A stretch of 61,972 nucleotides of DNA from NCBI GenBank assembly GCA_964550165.1, contig CAZJYC010000005.1, positions 1 through 61,972 of the forward strand. Direction: 5' to 3'. This DNA is from CAZJYC01 sp964550165. Lineage in GTDB: Bacteria; Acidobacteriota; Aminicenantia; Aminicenantales; Aminicenantaceae. Below the pieces are notes generated by a model that saw only the letters and a list, made by a program, of their open reading frames with translations, was not told the origin of the DNA and made no database searches. The position numbers were made by a program, and so were the translations under genes. Shown in pieces: positions 38,918 through 47,713 of this stretch (its first letter is position 1; every line of letters starts with the position of its first letter).

Positions 38918-41900
38918 TTGAGAAAAGGAAATTTTTCACATCAATTTTTGCTGGTCCTGAGTATTGTTATAATCCTTGGCGTTCTTATTGGCGCGAAAAA
39001 AGTGAAGAAGGATGATGAGCCTCTTTTGACATCCAACATGCTTAAAGGGCTTCAATGGAGGTGTATTGGCCCAGCCAACATGGGAGGCAGGATTGACGAT
39101 TTTGCTGTTGTCGAAAGCGACCCAAAAGTCTTTTATGTGGCCACGGCTTCAGGGGGAGTCTGGAAGACAGTCAATAACGGTGTGACCTGGGACCCCATCT
39201 TCGATGACCAGAACACAAGCACGATCGGCGATGTGACAGTCTCTCCCTCCAATCCGGATCTTGTCTGGGTTGGAACGGGAGAGCCCAACAACCGTCAGAG
39301 CTCTTCCTGGGGAGACGGCGTTTATAAATCCAGCGACGGCGGAAAAACATGGAAAAACATGGGTCTTCGGGATACCCATCACATCGGCCGTATCGTCATT
39401 CATCCTGCCAATCCCGACATCGTTTATGTCGCTGCCCTTGGGCATCTCTGGGGACCGAACAAGGAAAGAGGCTTGTTCAAGACTGTTGACGCGGGAAAGA
39501 CCTGGGTCAACACCAAGTTTATTGACGAAAACACAGGCTTTGTCGATGTGGCTATGGACCCGGAAAATCCCGATACGCTGTATGCAGCAGCCTACCAGAG
39601 GCAGCGCCGGGGCTGGGGCTTTAGCGGAGGAGGGCCTGGGAGTGGACTTTACAAGACCACAGACGGCGGAGAAACCTGGCAGCTCCTGACAAACGGGTTG
39701 CCTTCGGGTGCGACAGGCAGGATCGGAATCGATATCTTCCGCAGCAACCCTAGTATTGTCTATGCCATCATCGAACACAGGCAGGGAGGCGTTTTTCGCT
39801 CTGATGATAAGGGGATGACATGGCAGCAAATGTCCAGCACCAACCCCAGGCCGATGTACTACAGCAAGATCCGTATCGACCCTGCCAACGACCAGAGAAT
39901 CTGGGTGCTCGGCGCTTCGATGTATGTCTCCGAGGACGGAGGAAAAACATTTCGGACCGATTATGTCAGAAGAGTCCACGGCGACCATCATGCGATGTGG
40001 ATTAATCCAAAAGATTCCAACCATATGATTCTCGGCTCAGATGGAGGAATCTATTTTTCCTATGACCGCGGCCGGACCTGGGATTTTGTCAATTCCCTTC
40101 CTCTGGGGCAGTTCTATGAGGTCGGCTTTGATATGCGCAAGCCCTACTATGTCTATGGCGGGCTGCAGGATAACGGAAGCTGGGGGGGTCCGAGCGCAAC
40201 CTGGTACGCGACAGGAATTACCAACGAAGACTGGGCCAGAGTCGGCGGTGGCGACGGTTTTTACGTCCAGGTTGACCCTACGGATTACAACGTCATCTAT
40301 GCCGAATCGCAGACCGGGAACATTTTCCGCTTTGATCTAAAGACAGGAGAGAGTAAATCGATAAGGCCCGAGCCGGAGGATGAGAACGAGAATTACAGGT
40401 TCAACTGGAACTCTCCGATCCTTATCTCCCCTCATGACCACAAGACAATTTATTTTGGCGGGAACAAGCTTTTTAATTCCAGAGACAGAGGAGAGACATG
40501 GGAAGCTTCGATTGACCTCACCACCCAGCAGGACAGAGAAAAGTTGCCTCTTATGGGGATCCTTCCTGACAGGGATACGCTCTCCCGTCATGACGGAATC
40601 GCCTACTACGGGGATATCACCACCATTTCTGAATCGCCGCTTAGAGAAGGCCTTCTCTATGTCGGGACGGATGACGGCAATGTCCAGGTCTCTCGCGACG
40701 GCGGAAAAACATGGAAGAATGTGATCAGCAAAGTTCCCGGAATGCCCAAATTGACCTATGTGACGCGGCTTGTTGCCTCCCGCTTTGAGGAAGGGACAGT
40801 CTATGCCACCTTTGACGGCCACCGCAACGATGACTTTAAAGCTTACGTTTTCGTCTCAGCCGATTATGGCGAGAGCTGGAAGAATATTTCCGGAAGCCTG
40901 CCTGAAGGCGGCATTGTCAACGTGATCAGAGAACATCCGCGCAACCCCAACCTTCTCTTTGTCGGAACAGAGCGGGGGGCTTATTTCTCCATAGATCGGG
41001 GAAAAAACTGGATAAAGTTTGAGAATGATTTTCCGATTGTTCCCGTGGATGACATCGCCGTTCATCCCAGGGAGAATGACCTGATTTTTGGCACGCACGG
41101 CCGGAGCGTCTGGATTCTGGATGATATTACTCCTTTGGAACAGTCAACTCCTGAGGTGCTCGCTTCCAGGAGCTATCTTTTTGATATCCGCAATGCGGTG
41201 ATCTACAGCCCTTATTACCACAAAGGCACTCTGGGCCACAAAATCTTTGTCGCCCTGAATCCTCCCTATGGGGCGATGATCAGCTACTACCTGAAGGAAG
41301 AGCCGAATGAGAGCGTCAAGATAGTTGTCCAGGACGGCGAGGGCCGAGAGGTCAGAGAACTCGACGGGACAAAGGATGCAGGCATCAACCGCTTCACCTG
41401 GGATTTGAGGTATGGACCGCCGGCGGCACAGGTGGAGGGGATGATGGGCCGCTTCAGAGCCTCAGGGCCGTTTGTTCTGCCCGGGGAGTATAGGGTGACA
41501 CTCAAAGCCGCTGGCCAGGAAACGACAAAGTCGGTGACCGTCGAAGGCGACCCAAGGATCGACATTTCTTTCGAAGACAGGAAAGCCCAGCATGATGCGC
41601 TGCTCAGCCTTCAGAATTGCTATCCGGCCCTCTCAGCGGCACGAACGACTTCGGAATATATCAGGAATGAGCTCGAGAAGCTGGACAGGGCTCTGAAAAA
41701 GCTCCCGGATGTTCCTCAAACCGTTACGGATAAGATCAAGGCCATGGCGGACGAAATCAAAGACATTCGCTTGAAACTTGAAGGCGACCGCGAAGCAGGC
41801 TTTGGGGGAATTCGCGCTTCGGTTATGGGACGGCTGGGGAGCCTAGCCAGGTCCATTGGAGGCTATACCGGAGCACCTTCTGAGCGCCAGGTCAAGAAGA

Positions 41901-42043
41901 TTCCGCAAATCACCGAGGAGCTGAGATCATTGGTGGAGAGGATCAACAGGGTCATTGAGGTTGACATTCCTGCGCTCAACAAAGTGCTCAACGAGAACAA
42001 TATTCCGCATATTTTCCCGGTAAAAAAGATCAAGCTCGATTAG
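38918..42043 (+). CDS. Secreted VPS10/sortilin-type BNR-repeat protein
   Basis: 1041 residues with an N-terminal signal segment (FLLVLSIVIILGVLIGA). Many Asp-box (BNR) repeats follow, S/T-x-D-x-G-x-T-W: VNNGVTW, SSDGGKTWKN, TVDAGKTW, TTDGGETW, SDDKGMTW, SYDRGRTW, SRDRGETW, SRDGGKTW. Together they form a large beta-propeller (about residues 30-720). Proteins of this type are annotated as sortilin-like or glycosyl hydrolases; no catalytic residues can be named. The C-terminal 300 residues have an Ig-like segment (LPGEYRVTLKAAGQE) and a helical coiled coil. TTG 38918 is chosen for its strong ribosome binding site. Probably a periplasmic or surface protein; substrate unknown. Confidence 0.85.
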   Translation: MRKGNFSHQFLLVLSIVIILGVLIGAKKVKKDDEPLLTSNMLKGLQWRCIGPANMGGRIDDFAVVESDPKVFYVATASGGVWKTVNNGVTWDPIFDDQNTSTIGDVTVSPSNPDLVWVGTGEPNNRQSSSWGDGVYKSSDGGKTWKNMGLRDTHHIGRIVIHPANPDIVYVAALGHLWGPNKERGLFKTVDAGKTWVNTKFIDENTGFVDVAMDPENPDTLYAAAYQRQRRGWGFSGGGPGSGLYKTTDGGETWQLLTNGLPSGATGRIGIDIFRSNPSIVYAIIEHRQGGVFRSDDKGMTWQQMSSTNPRPMYYSKIRIDPANDQRIWVLGASMYVSEDGGKTFRTDYVRRVHGDHHAMWINPKDSNHMILGSDGGIYFSYDRGRTWDFVNSLPLGQFYEVGFDMRKPYYVYGGLQDNGSWGGPSATWYATGITNEDWARVGGGDGFYVQVDPTDYNVIYAESQTGNIFRFDLKTGESKSIRPEPEDENENYRFNWNSPILISPHDHKTIYFGGNKLFNSRDRGETWEASIDLTTQQDREKLPLMGILPDRDTLSRHDGIAYYGDITTISESPLREGLLYVGTDDGNVQVSRDGGKTWKNVISKVPGMPKLTYVTRLVASRFEEGTVYATFDGHRNDDFKAYVFVSADYGESWKNISGSLPEGGIVNVIREHPRNPNLLFVGTERGAYFSIDRGKNWIKFENDFPIVPVDDIAVHPRENDLIFGTHGRSVWILDDITPLEQSTPEVLASRSYLFDIRNAVIYSPYYHKGTLGHKIFVALNPPYGAMISYYLKEEPNESVKIVVQDGEGREVRELDGTKDAGINRFTWDLRYGPPAAQVEGMMGRFRASGPFVLPGEYRVTLKAAGQETTKSVTVEGDPRIDISFEDRKAQHDALLSLQNCYPALSAARTTSEYIRNELEKLDRALKKLPDVPQTVTDKIKAMADEIKDIRLKLEGDREAGFGGIRASVMGRLGSLARSIGGYTGAPSERQVKKIPQITEELRSLVERINRVIEVDIPALNKVLNENNIPHIFPVKKIKLD

Positions 42044-42103
42044 CTTGACGTAAGCATCTTTTTTCCGTGAAGGCATATGATGACAAAAACCAACTCTAAG
42101 AGT

Positions 42104-42174
42104 GCTGGTTTCCGTCCTTCCTCGCCAAAGACCCTCCCACTCACCACCGTGGGCTTCGGAGGACGGAAACCAGC
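42104..42174. repeat. 71-bp hairpin with 14-bp perfect arms
   Basis: GCTGGTTTCCGTCC (42104-42117) pairs with GGACGGAAACCAGC (42161-42174), and an inner CCCAC/GTGGG (42136-42140 and 42149-42153) makes a second stem. No T-run follows, so it is not a standard terminator. From here to 42418 only a short unconvincing frame (42225-42338) is seen. Confidence 0.7.
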
Positions 42175-42418
42175 GCCTCCCTTCCTCACTCTATCAAATC
42201 TCTTTTCTCATCACAGGGAAAAAGATGGTTCCTAGCTTGACCGACCAAGACAGGAATTTCTGGAAAGAAGCGGCGCTAATAAATTTAAAGGGAAGCGAGG
42301 CCTTTCAGGTGAGCTTTTTCTTTGGAGAAGCGAATTGATAGGGATGAAGCCGCGAAAGATAGTCCTTGGTCGAGAGGAAGTTCAGGATTTAGGGCAGAAG
42401 GGATCGTTCGTTGAGAAA

Positions 42419-42928
42419 ATGAGGATAAAAAAGATAATATTTTTTCTTCTTTTGGGGCTTTCGCTGGAGGTTTTCCTTCCGCACTGCAAAGATGGATCGC
42501 AGGTGAAGGGCGTCTCCGTTGAGGTCAGCTTTTCTGAAGCCGTTTTAACAGATAATTTGCTTGTCGATATGGAGTACAAGTGGAGGACAAAGAAAAATTA
42601 TGTCCAGGTCGAAGAAAAATGCAGCGTTTTTGTGCACTTCTGGCATCGCAGTAACCTTCTTTTCTACGATAACCACCTTCCCGAGATTCCTCCTTCGCGA
42701 TGGGAGCCTGAAAAAGAATACATCTATACCCGAAGAATCTATTTTCCTCGTTTTATCGATGCCCGTGACCCTGAGTTCAAAGGAAGAGAAATCCTGAGAC
42801 TGTCTGTCGGGTTTGCATTCCCCTCTTCAAGCCCGGGAAAGCCCTTAAGGAAAATTTTCGAGAGAAAACTGAAAGTATTTCCTCATTCTGGAACACCTGA
42901 TATCAGCTTTGAAGCGGGGCTGGAATGA
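42419..42928 (+). CDS. Hypothetical secreted protein, possible lipoprotein
   Basis: 169 residues, function not recognised. It begins MRIKKIIFFLLLGLSLEVFL followed by PHCKDGS, a signal peptide with a cysteine close to a lipobox position (LPHC, imperfect). The rest is a predicted beta-rich domain with VEVSFSEAVLTDNLLVDMEY and FVHFWHRSNLLFYDNHLPEI, resembling an envelope Ig-like fold. Earlier in-frame starts (42335, 42344) would leave the signal peptide internal. It has no clear ribosome binding site. Neighbour to the right is a convergent coiled-coil protein. Confidence 0.55.
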   Translation: MRIKKIIFFLLLGLSLEVFLPHCKDGSQVKGVSVEVSFSEAVLTDNLLVDMEYKWRTKKNYVQVEEKCSVFVHFWHRSNLLFYDNHLPEIPPSRWEPEKEYIYTRRIYFPRFIDARDPEFKGREILRLSVGFAFPSSSPGKPLRKIFERKLKVFPHSGTPDISFEAGLE

Positions 42929-42982
42929 TTGGGAGATAAATCTGGAAGCCTTACTCTCAGCTTCTGACTTTTGATCTGGGAC

Positions 42983-43522
42983 TTATCTTATGATTTGTCC
43001 GCGCAGCCTCTCCAGCTCTTCCCTAATTTTTTTCTCTTGTTCTTGAGCCATTTCGATTCTTTGCGAAATTTCGCTGATTTCTCTCTGGATGTTGCTCCTG
43101 TCGGCCGTATCATCCATGCTGTAGAATTCCTGCCAGAGGCCGTTCAGCCTTGTGCTTAACAGGCTGACGTATTCTCCGGCGTGAACCAGCTTTTCCTCAA
43201 GATCAGCAATCATTTTTTGAGCATCTTCTTCGGATAAATTTTCTGGGGTTCCAGGCGGCGCTGCTTCAGGAGCCATTTCCGCAGGGGGAGTTGTTTCTGG
43301 AGGCATTTCAGGCGTGAAAGCTGATGGAGGAGGGACATCGATAGCCGGCCTTTTCTTAAGACCTCTCAAGTCAGAATTAGTGACAACGATGACTTTTCTG
43401 CCTTTTAAACTTTCCCTTCTTTCTCTTTCTCTTTTGGCATAGTCAACTAAGTTTTGGGAAAAGAGAATAGAAGAAAGGAATAAAGGGAGAGAAAACACCA
43501 AGGTTGTTTTTTTGAGACTCAT
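42983..43522 (-). CDS. Hypothetical secreted protein with Pro-rich linker and coiled coil
   Basis: 179 residues. It has a signal peptide (LVFSLPLFLSSILFS), then a basic segment (RERERRESLKGRKVIVVTN). A Pro/Ala/Glu-rich linker with PPETTPPAEM repeats lies at about residues 65-95. A C-terminal coiled coil (LEEKLVHAGEYVSLLSTRL ... QREISEISQRIEMAQEQEKK) covers about 105-175. The layout suggests a periplasmic structural protein. It follows comEC by 44 bp on the same strand. No family recognised. Confidence 0.65.
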   Translation of the reverse strand: MSLKKTTLVFSLPLFLSSILFSQNLVDYAKRERERRESLKGRKVIVVTNSDLRGLKKRPAIDVPPPSAFTPEMPPETTPPAEMAPEAAPPGTPENLSEEDAQKMIADLEEKLVHAGEYVSLLSTRLNGLWQEFYSMDDTADRSNIQREISEISQRIEMAQEQEKKIREELERLRGQIIR

Positions 43523-43566
43523 TTTTTTTCTCTATGCCGTAATTTTATAAAATAAAAAGAGTTATG

Positions 43567-45957
43567 TCAATCAGGGAGAGAAAAAAATGCGGCTGTCCGC
43601 ACAGAAATCTTCCGGCCATCCGATGAGACCTCGATGGCTCCCTGGATATCGGTGCGGTAAACCTTCGCTCCCAAGGCGCGATATCTTTCGAGAACATCTT
43701 GATTGGGGAATCCGTAGCTGTTCCCTTCACCGACGGAAATCACAACGATGCCAGGGGCAACACTCTCCAGAAAGGCATTCGAACTTGAAGAGCGGCTTCC
43801 GTGGTGGGGGGATTTTAGAACCTGAGACTTGATATCATCGGCATGTTCGATAATCGCTTTTTCCGAATCCATGCCGATATCGCCGGTAAGAAGAAAAGAA
43901 GTCTTACCGTAAGTGATTCTGAGCACCAGAGACTGTTCGTTGTCCGCGCTGCCCACGTAAGGATTCCCCCGCTCAGGATGGAGAACATCGATTGTGATAT
44001 CTTTTTCTTGGCGGGAGTCGCCGCGGAACAGTCTTTTGCGCGGAACAGACTCTGGAATTAGCCTTTTTAATTCCCTGTAAGTCTGGCTGCGGGTCGGGCT
44101 GAAGGCTTCCCAGTATTCGCCAATCTTGAAGTTTCTCTCCACGGCAATGAGTCCGTTGAGATGGTCGGGGTGGGCATGGCTCAGGACCAGATAATGAATT
44201 TTTTTGATTCCTTTTCTCCAGAGAAAAGGGGAGACGACATTTTCTCCGATGTCGAAGCTTCCTTCAGGAAAACCGCCGCCGTCGATGAGCATTTTCTTTT
44301 GCCCCGGGAATTCGACAAGCATGGATTCTCCCTGTCCGACATCGATCAGAATGAGCTTCAGGTTTTTGGACAGGGATGGAAACGGATAAGTGATGGTGAT
44401 GCCCAGGAAGGCAAGAAAGCAAAGGGCAAGCACAAGTTTCTGTCTCTTGAATTTTGGGGGAAAGGCCAGAAGATAAAGAAAGAGGAAATAACCCAGCAGG
44501 GTGAGCTTATGGGGGGTGGGAATCCGGTAAGAAACCATGGAGACTTTATCCAGAGAATGCGAATACATGATGAGCAAATCTATGAGATATTTTATGCCCT
44601 TGGCAATGTGTTGAGCCAGAGTTGGACTGAGAAAAGAGAAAGGAAGGAAAATATAGCCGGTGGCCATGATGATTCCTACCAGAGGCAAGGCGACAAAATT
44701 GAGGATGAGGGAGGAAAAGGTCACCCGGTTGAAAGAGCTGGCGATAAGAGGAAGAACCCCAAGCTGGGCGGTGAGGGAGAGGGCAAAGATTTCGCTGATT
44801 CTTAAGGGAAGCTTGGGAAGGGATTTGATGATTTTCGGGAAAAAAATAATTATGGAAAAAGTGGCGGCAAAAGTCAGCTGAAAGCCGAGATCAAAGAGGT
44901 TGAAGGGATTGGCCAGAAGGAGAAAGAAGGCGGCGACGGAGATGGTGTTGATGAGGTTGACCTTTTTCCAGATAAGTTTGCCCAAGAGAAAAATCAGAGT
45001 CATGATTGTGGCCCTCATCACCGAAGGCCTTCCTTCCACCAAAAAAGCAAAGAAAAGAAGAAAGCCTATGAGGAGGAGATACGAGAGACGCTGGGGAACT
45101 CTCAAGAGCTTGAAGAATGAGAAAAGGAAGAAAGAAAGAATGGCGATATGGGCTCCAGAGATGGCAAAGAGATGAAAGATGCCGGCATTCTGAAGGGAGA
45201 GAGTCACGGCGGGATCCATTCTCGCTCTCTCCCCGAGAAGAAGGGCCTCAAGAACGGCTCCTTGAGAGGAGAGAGAATTTGTGTCTGAAGAGAGAAAATG
45301 CTTTTCGATTTGACGCTGTAATTTCTGGCGAAGGGCTGAGATGAGGCGGAGAGGGAAATATTCTCTCCCTGATTCCAGTTTTTGCACGAGAAGAAGACTT
45401 TTGGAAAAGGCCCTGCTGTGGATCTTCTGGCTTTTGAGGTAGGCCTCTAAGGTGGGTGTCTTGAAATTTCTGAATCCCTTATAGGGCAAGATGCGCGCCG
45501 AGACCTTGATTTTGTCCGTAACGAAAAGGTTGAGAGGTGTCGCGTATTCTGAAGAACGGGGAATTGAGACCCGAAGGTTCCCTCTCACTTCTTCCACCTT
45601 ATTCTGGTAGGCGACTTTTTCCACTTTTAAAAAAAGAAAATCGTTCTCCCGACCGTGGTCGGGCGATCGGGATAACCTGCCATAAAAATCGAGATAACCC
45701 GCATGTTTGAGTTTCCGCAGAGAATTTTCTTCATAACTCCTGTTGGAGAAGGAATAGAGGCTTGCGCCAAAAAAAAGAGTCGTCAAAAGAATAAAAATAA
45801 AACAGAGTTTGTCTCTTCTGTATACATAAAACAGCCAGGCGCAGCCGAGGCAGAAGAGAAGCGCCACAACGCAGGACAGCGTGGGAAGAAACAGAAAAGA
45901 GGCAAAGAAAATTCCTAACGCCAGTGACAATGCCAAGAAAAGGAAGGGAAAAGGCAT
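43567..45957 (-). CDS. comEC: DNA internalization competence protein ComEC/Rec2
   Basis: 796 residues. N-terminal membrane segments and a DUF4131-type domain come first. The Competence domain follows with GAILEALLLGERARM-like LLLGERARM, FHLFAISGAHIAILSFFLF and RPSVMRATIMTLIFL, and several spans. The C-terminal metallo-beta-lactamase-like domain has LILIDVGQGESMLVEFPG, LVLSHAHPDHLNGLIAVERN (HxHxDH) and LKSPHHGSRSSSS. ComEC forms the inner-membrane channel for single-stranded DNA uptake; with the type IV pilus genes in this window it suggests natural competence. Normal length; follows the M20 gene by 12 bp. Confidence 0.94.
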   Translation of the reverse strand: MPFPFLFLALSLALGIFFASFLFLPTLSCVVALLFCLGCAWLFYVYRRDKLCFIFILLTTLFFGASLYSFSNRSYEENSLRKLKHAGYLDFYGRLSRSPDHGRENDFLFLKVEKVAYQNKVEEVRGNLRVSIPRSSEYATPLNLFVTDKIKVSARILPYKGFRNFKTPTLEAYLKSQKIHSRAFSKSLLLVQKLESGREYFPLRLISALRQKLQRQIEKHFLSSDTNSLSSQGAVLEALLLGERARMDPAVTLSLQNAGIFHLFAISGAHIAILSFFLFSFFKLLRVPQRLSYLLLIGFLLFFAFLVEGRPSVMRATIMTLIFLLGKLIWKKVNLINTISVAAFFLLLANPFNLFDLGFQLTFAATFSIIIFFPKIIKSLPKLPLRISEIFALSLTAQLGVLPLIASSFNRVTFSSLILNFVALPLVGIIMATGYIFLPFSFLSPTLAQHIAKGIKYLIDLLIMYSHSLDKVSMVSYRIPTPHKLTLLGYFLFLYLLAFPPKFKRQKLVLALCFLAFLGITITYPFPSLSKNLKLILIDVGQGESMLVEFPGQKKMLIDGGGFPEGSFDIGENVVSPFLWRKGIKKIHYLVLSHAHPDHLNGLIAVERNFKIGEYWEAFSPTRSQTYRELKRLIPESVPRKRLFRGDSRQEKDITIDVLHPERGNPYVGSADNEQSLVLRITYGKTSFLLTGDIGMDSEKAIIEHADDIKSQVLKSPHHGSRSSSSNAFLESVAPGIVVISVGEGNSYGFPNQDVLERYRALGAKVYRTDIQGAIEVSSDGRKISVRTAAFFSLPD

Positions 45958-45969
45958 CAGCTTAGAGAT

Positions 45970-47265
45970 TTACTGGTATTCATATTCAGCAGTGCTCTGC
46001 CGCTCCAGACAATCCAGGAGGAGGTGGCACATGATTTTGATTCCCAAAGGGATGCTTTGTTCGTCAGAATTGAAATAAGGGCTATGGAGAGGGGCCATGG
46101 TTTCCTCTGCGGGATTTTTCACGCCCAGGAAAAAATAGAAGCCAGGAATCTTCTGGCAGAAATAGGAAAAGTCTTCGGCAATCATTTGGGGACGCAGTCC
46201 TTTCACTTTCTCTGCCCCAAGGACATCGACGAGAGTCGGCCGCATGATCGCAGCCAATTCCGGGTGGTTGTAGACCGAAGGACAGCCTTCTCTGTAAATC
46301 AAGGTGTATTCTGCTCCGAAAGACTGGGTAATTCCTTTCACGATATTTTCTATCGCTTTAGGGATTTTCTTTCTGTTTTCATCGCTCAGGGTTCTGACAG
46401 TGCCCTCAAGATAGACCTCTTCGGCGATGATGTTTGACGTTGTGCCGCCTTCAATCTTCCCAATGGTCAGCACTGCAGGGTCGGTGGGGTCGATTGTCCG
46501 GCTGACAACGGCCTGGAGGCTTTGAATGACCTCCGCGGCAACGACGATGGCATCGATCCCTTCATAGGGACGAGCGCCGTGGGAGCTTTTTCCTGTGATG
46601 GTCATTCGGAACCAGTCAGAGTTTGCGGTTATGGGACCCGGAGAGAAGAAAACTTCACCTACATTTTCAGGCCAGACATGGAGTCCAAAGATCGCACCGA
46701 CAGAGGGATTTTCCAGAACTTTCTCCTTGATCATCAGCTTTGCTCCCTCTTCCTCCTGGGCTGAACCTTCTTCAGCGGGTTGAAAAATAAATTTGATGTT
46801 GCCCTTGATTTTGTCTTTTAAGGCAGAGAGGACCATAGCGGTTCCCAAAGCTATGGACATATGAATGTCGTGTCCGCAGGCATGCATCACTCCCGCGTTT
46901 AAAGACTTAAAGGGGACATCCGCCATTTCTTGAATGGGCAAGGCGTCCATGTCAGCCCTGTAGCCGACGGTCAGCCCCTGTTTTTCACCTCGAAGCAGGC
47001 CGACAACGCCAGTCTTGGCCACATTGGTTTTCACCTCAAGGCCCGATGACATGAGCTTGGACGCCACCAGCTTCGCTGTTTGATACTCCTGATTACCCAG
47101 TTCCGGGTTCATGTGGAGGAAGCGACGGATTTTTATGATCTCACTTATGTGTTTCTGGATTTTTTCTTCGATGAGAAGCGATGTGGTTTTGTCCACGGGG
47201 AATGCTCGAAGGGAAAAAAAAGCCAGAGAGAAAAAGACTATTTTCAGCTTGAAGCTGACTTTCAT
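45970..47265 (-). CDS. Secreted M20 family amidohydrolase
   Basis: 431 residues of the M20D (IAA-amino-acid / N-acyl amino acid hydrolase) type. It has an N-terminal signal peptide (LKIVFFSLAFFSLRAFPVD), FLHMNPELGNQEYQTA, GYRADMDALPIQE and HACGHDIHMSIALG with metal-binding Cys and His. The catalytic Glu is in FIFQPAEEGS, a dimerisation domain has NSDWFRMTITGKSSHGARPY, and LGVKNPAEETMAPLHSPYFN closes the fold. It would cleave N-acyl amino acids or similar amides in the periplasm, in line with the other secreted peptidases here. Same strand as comEC and probably co-transcribed. Confidence 0.9.
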   Translation of the reverse strand: MKVSFKLKIVFFSLAFFSLRAFPVDKTTSLLIEEKIQKHISEIIKIRRFLHMNPELGNQEYQTAKLVASKLMSSGLEVKTNVAKTGVVGLLRGEKQGLTVGYRADMDALPIQEMADVPFKSLNAGVMHACGHDIHMSIALGTAMVLSALKDKIKGNIKFIFQPAEEGSAQEEEGAKLMIKEKVLENPSVGAIFGLHVWPENVGEVFFSPGPITANSDWFRMTITGKSSHGARPYEGIDAIVVAAEVIQSLQAVVSRTIDPTDPAVLTIGKIEGGTTSNIIAEEVYLEGTVRTLSDENRKKIPKAIENIVKGITQSFGAEYTLIYREGCPSVYNHPELAAIMRPTLVDVLGAEKVKGLRPQMIAEDFSYFCQKIPGFYFFLGVKNPAEETMAPLHSPYFNSDEQSIPLGIKIMCHLLLDCLERQSTAEYEYQ

Positions 47266-47295
47266 GGCTACATGTTAGAATTGGATGAGGGGAAA

Positions 47296-47310
47296 GTCAA
47301 GAAACCTGGG
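47296..47310 (+). repeat. 15-bp direct repeat, left copy, flanking the C11 gene
   Basis: GTCAAGAAACCTGGG here recurs exactly at 51580-51594. The two copies bracket the AT-rich C11 protein gene. Together they could mark an insertion. The remaining intergenic DNA up to 47713 is AT-rich; a frame at 47553-47717 has no start codon. Confidence 0.4.
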
Positions 47311-47491
47311 GAAAACATCTATATTGAGGGAAAGGAAATTGCTTTTTTATTGCAGTGGCCAAGCGACCATATTAAAATTGACGGACGTTGTAAAATTACC
47401 CCTTGAGATTGCAGCCCAAATTAACCCTAAAACCGGTTCGAAATGGGGGAATACTCTTGATGTGTGCTCATGACGCAATTTTACGATTTTT

Positions 47492-47523
47492 TATTGACAA
47501 AAATTTTTTTTCTCTAATCTATA
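47492..47523 (+). promoter_or_regulatory. Possible promoter for the C11 family protein
   Basis: A perfect TTGACA (47492-47497) and a perfect TATAAT (47518-47523) are present, but 20 bp apart, longer than optimal. The leader would be about 185 bp. Confidence 0.3.
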
Positions 47524-47713
47524 ATTCATTCAACAGATTATAATTAATGCTTAGGTTTGGAAAATAAAAATTGTTAACAAAAAGTGCCAGAAGTCTTTTC
47601 TTCACAAAAAAGGACAAATTAGATAGACGAGCTTGGGCCATTTTTAAAAAATATGGTCCTCTTCCAAGAATAAAGAATGAAGAAATAGAAGTATGCTATT
47701 TTGGGAGAATTAA

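Noticed and set aside
42102..42338. 78-codon plus-strand frame
   Set aside because: The first part runs through the 71-bp hairpin. Only the last 37 codons look slightly protein-like, and there is no ribosome binding site.
44161..44805. 214-codon plus-strand frame
   Set aside because: Antisense shadow of comEC, low-complexity Lys/Gly/Glu sequence.
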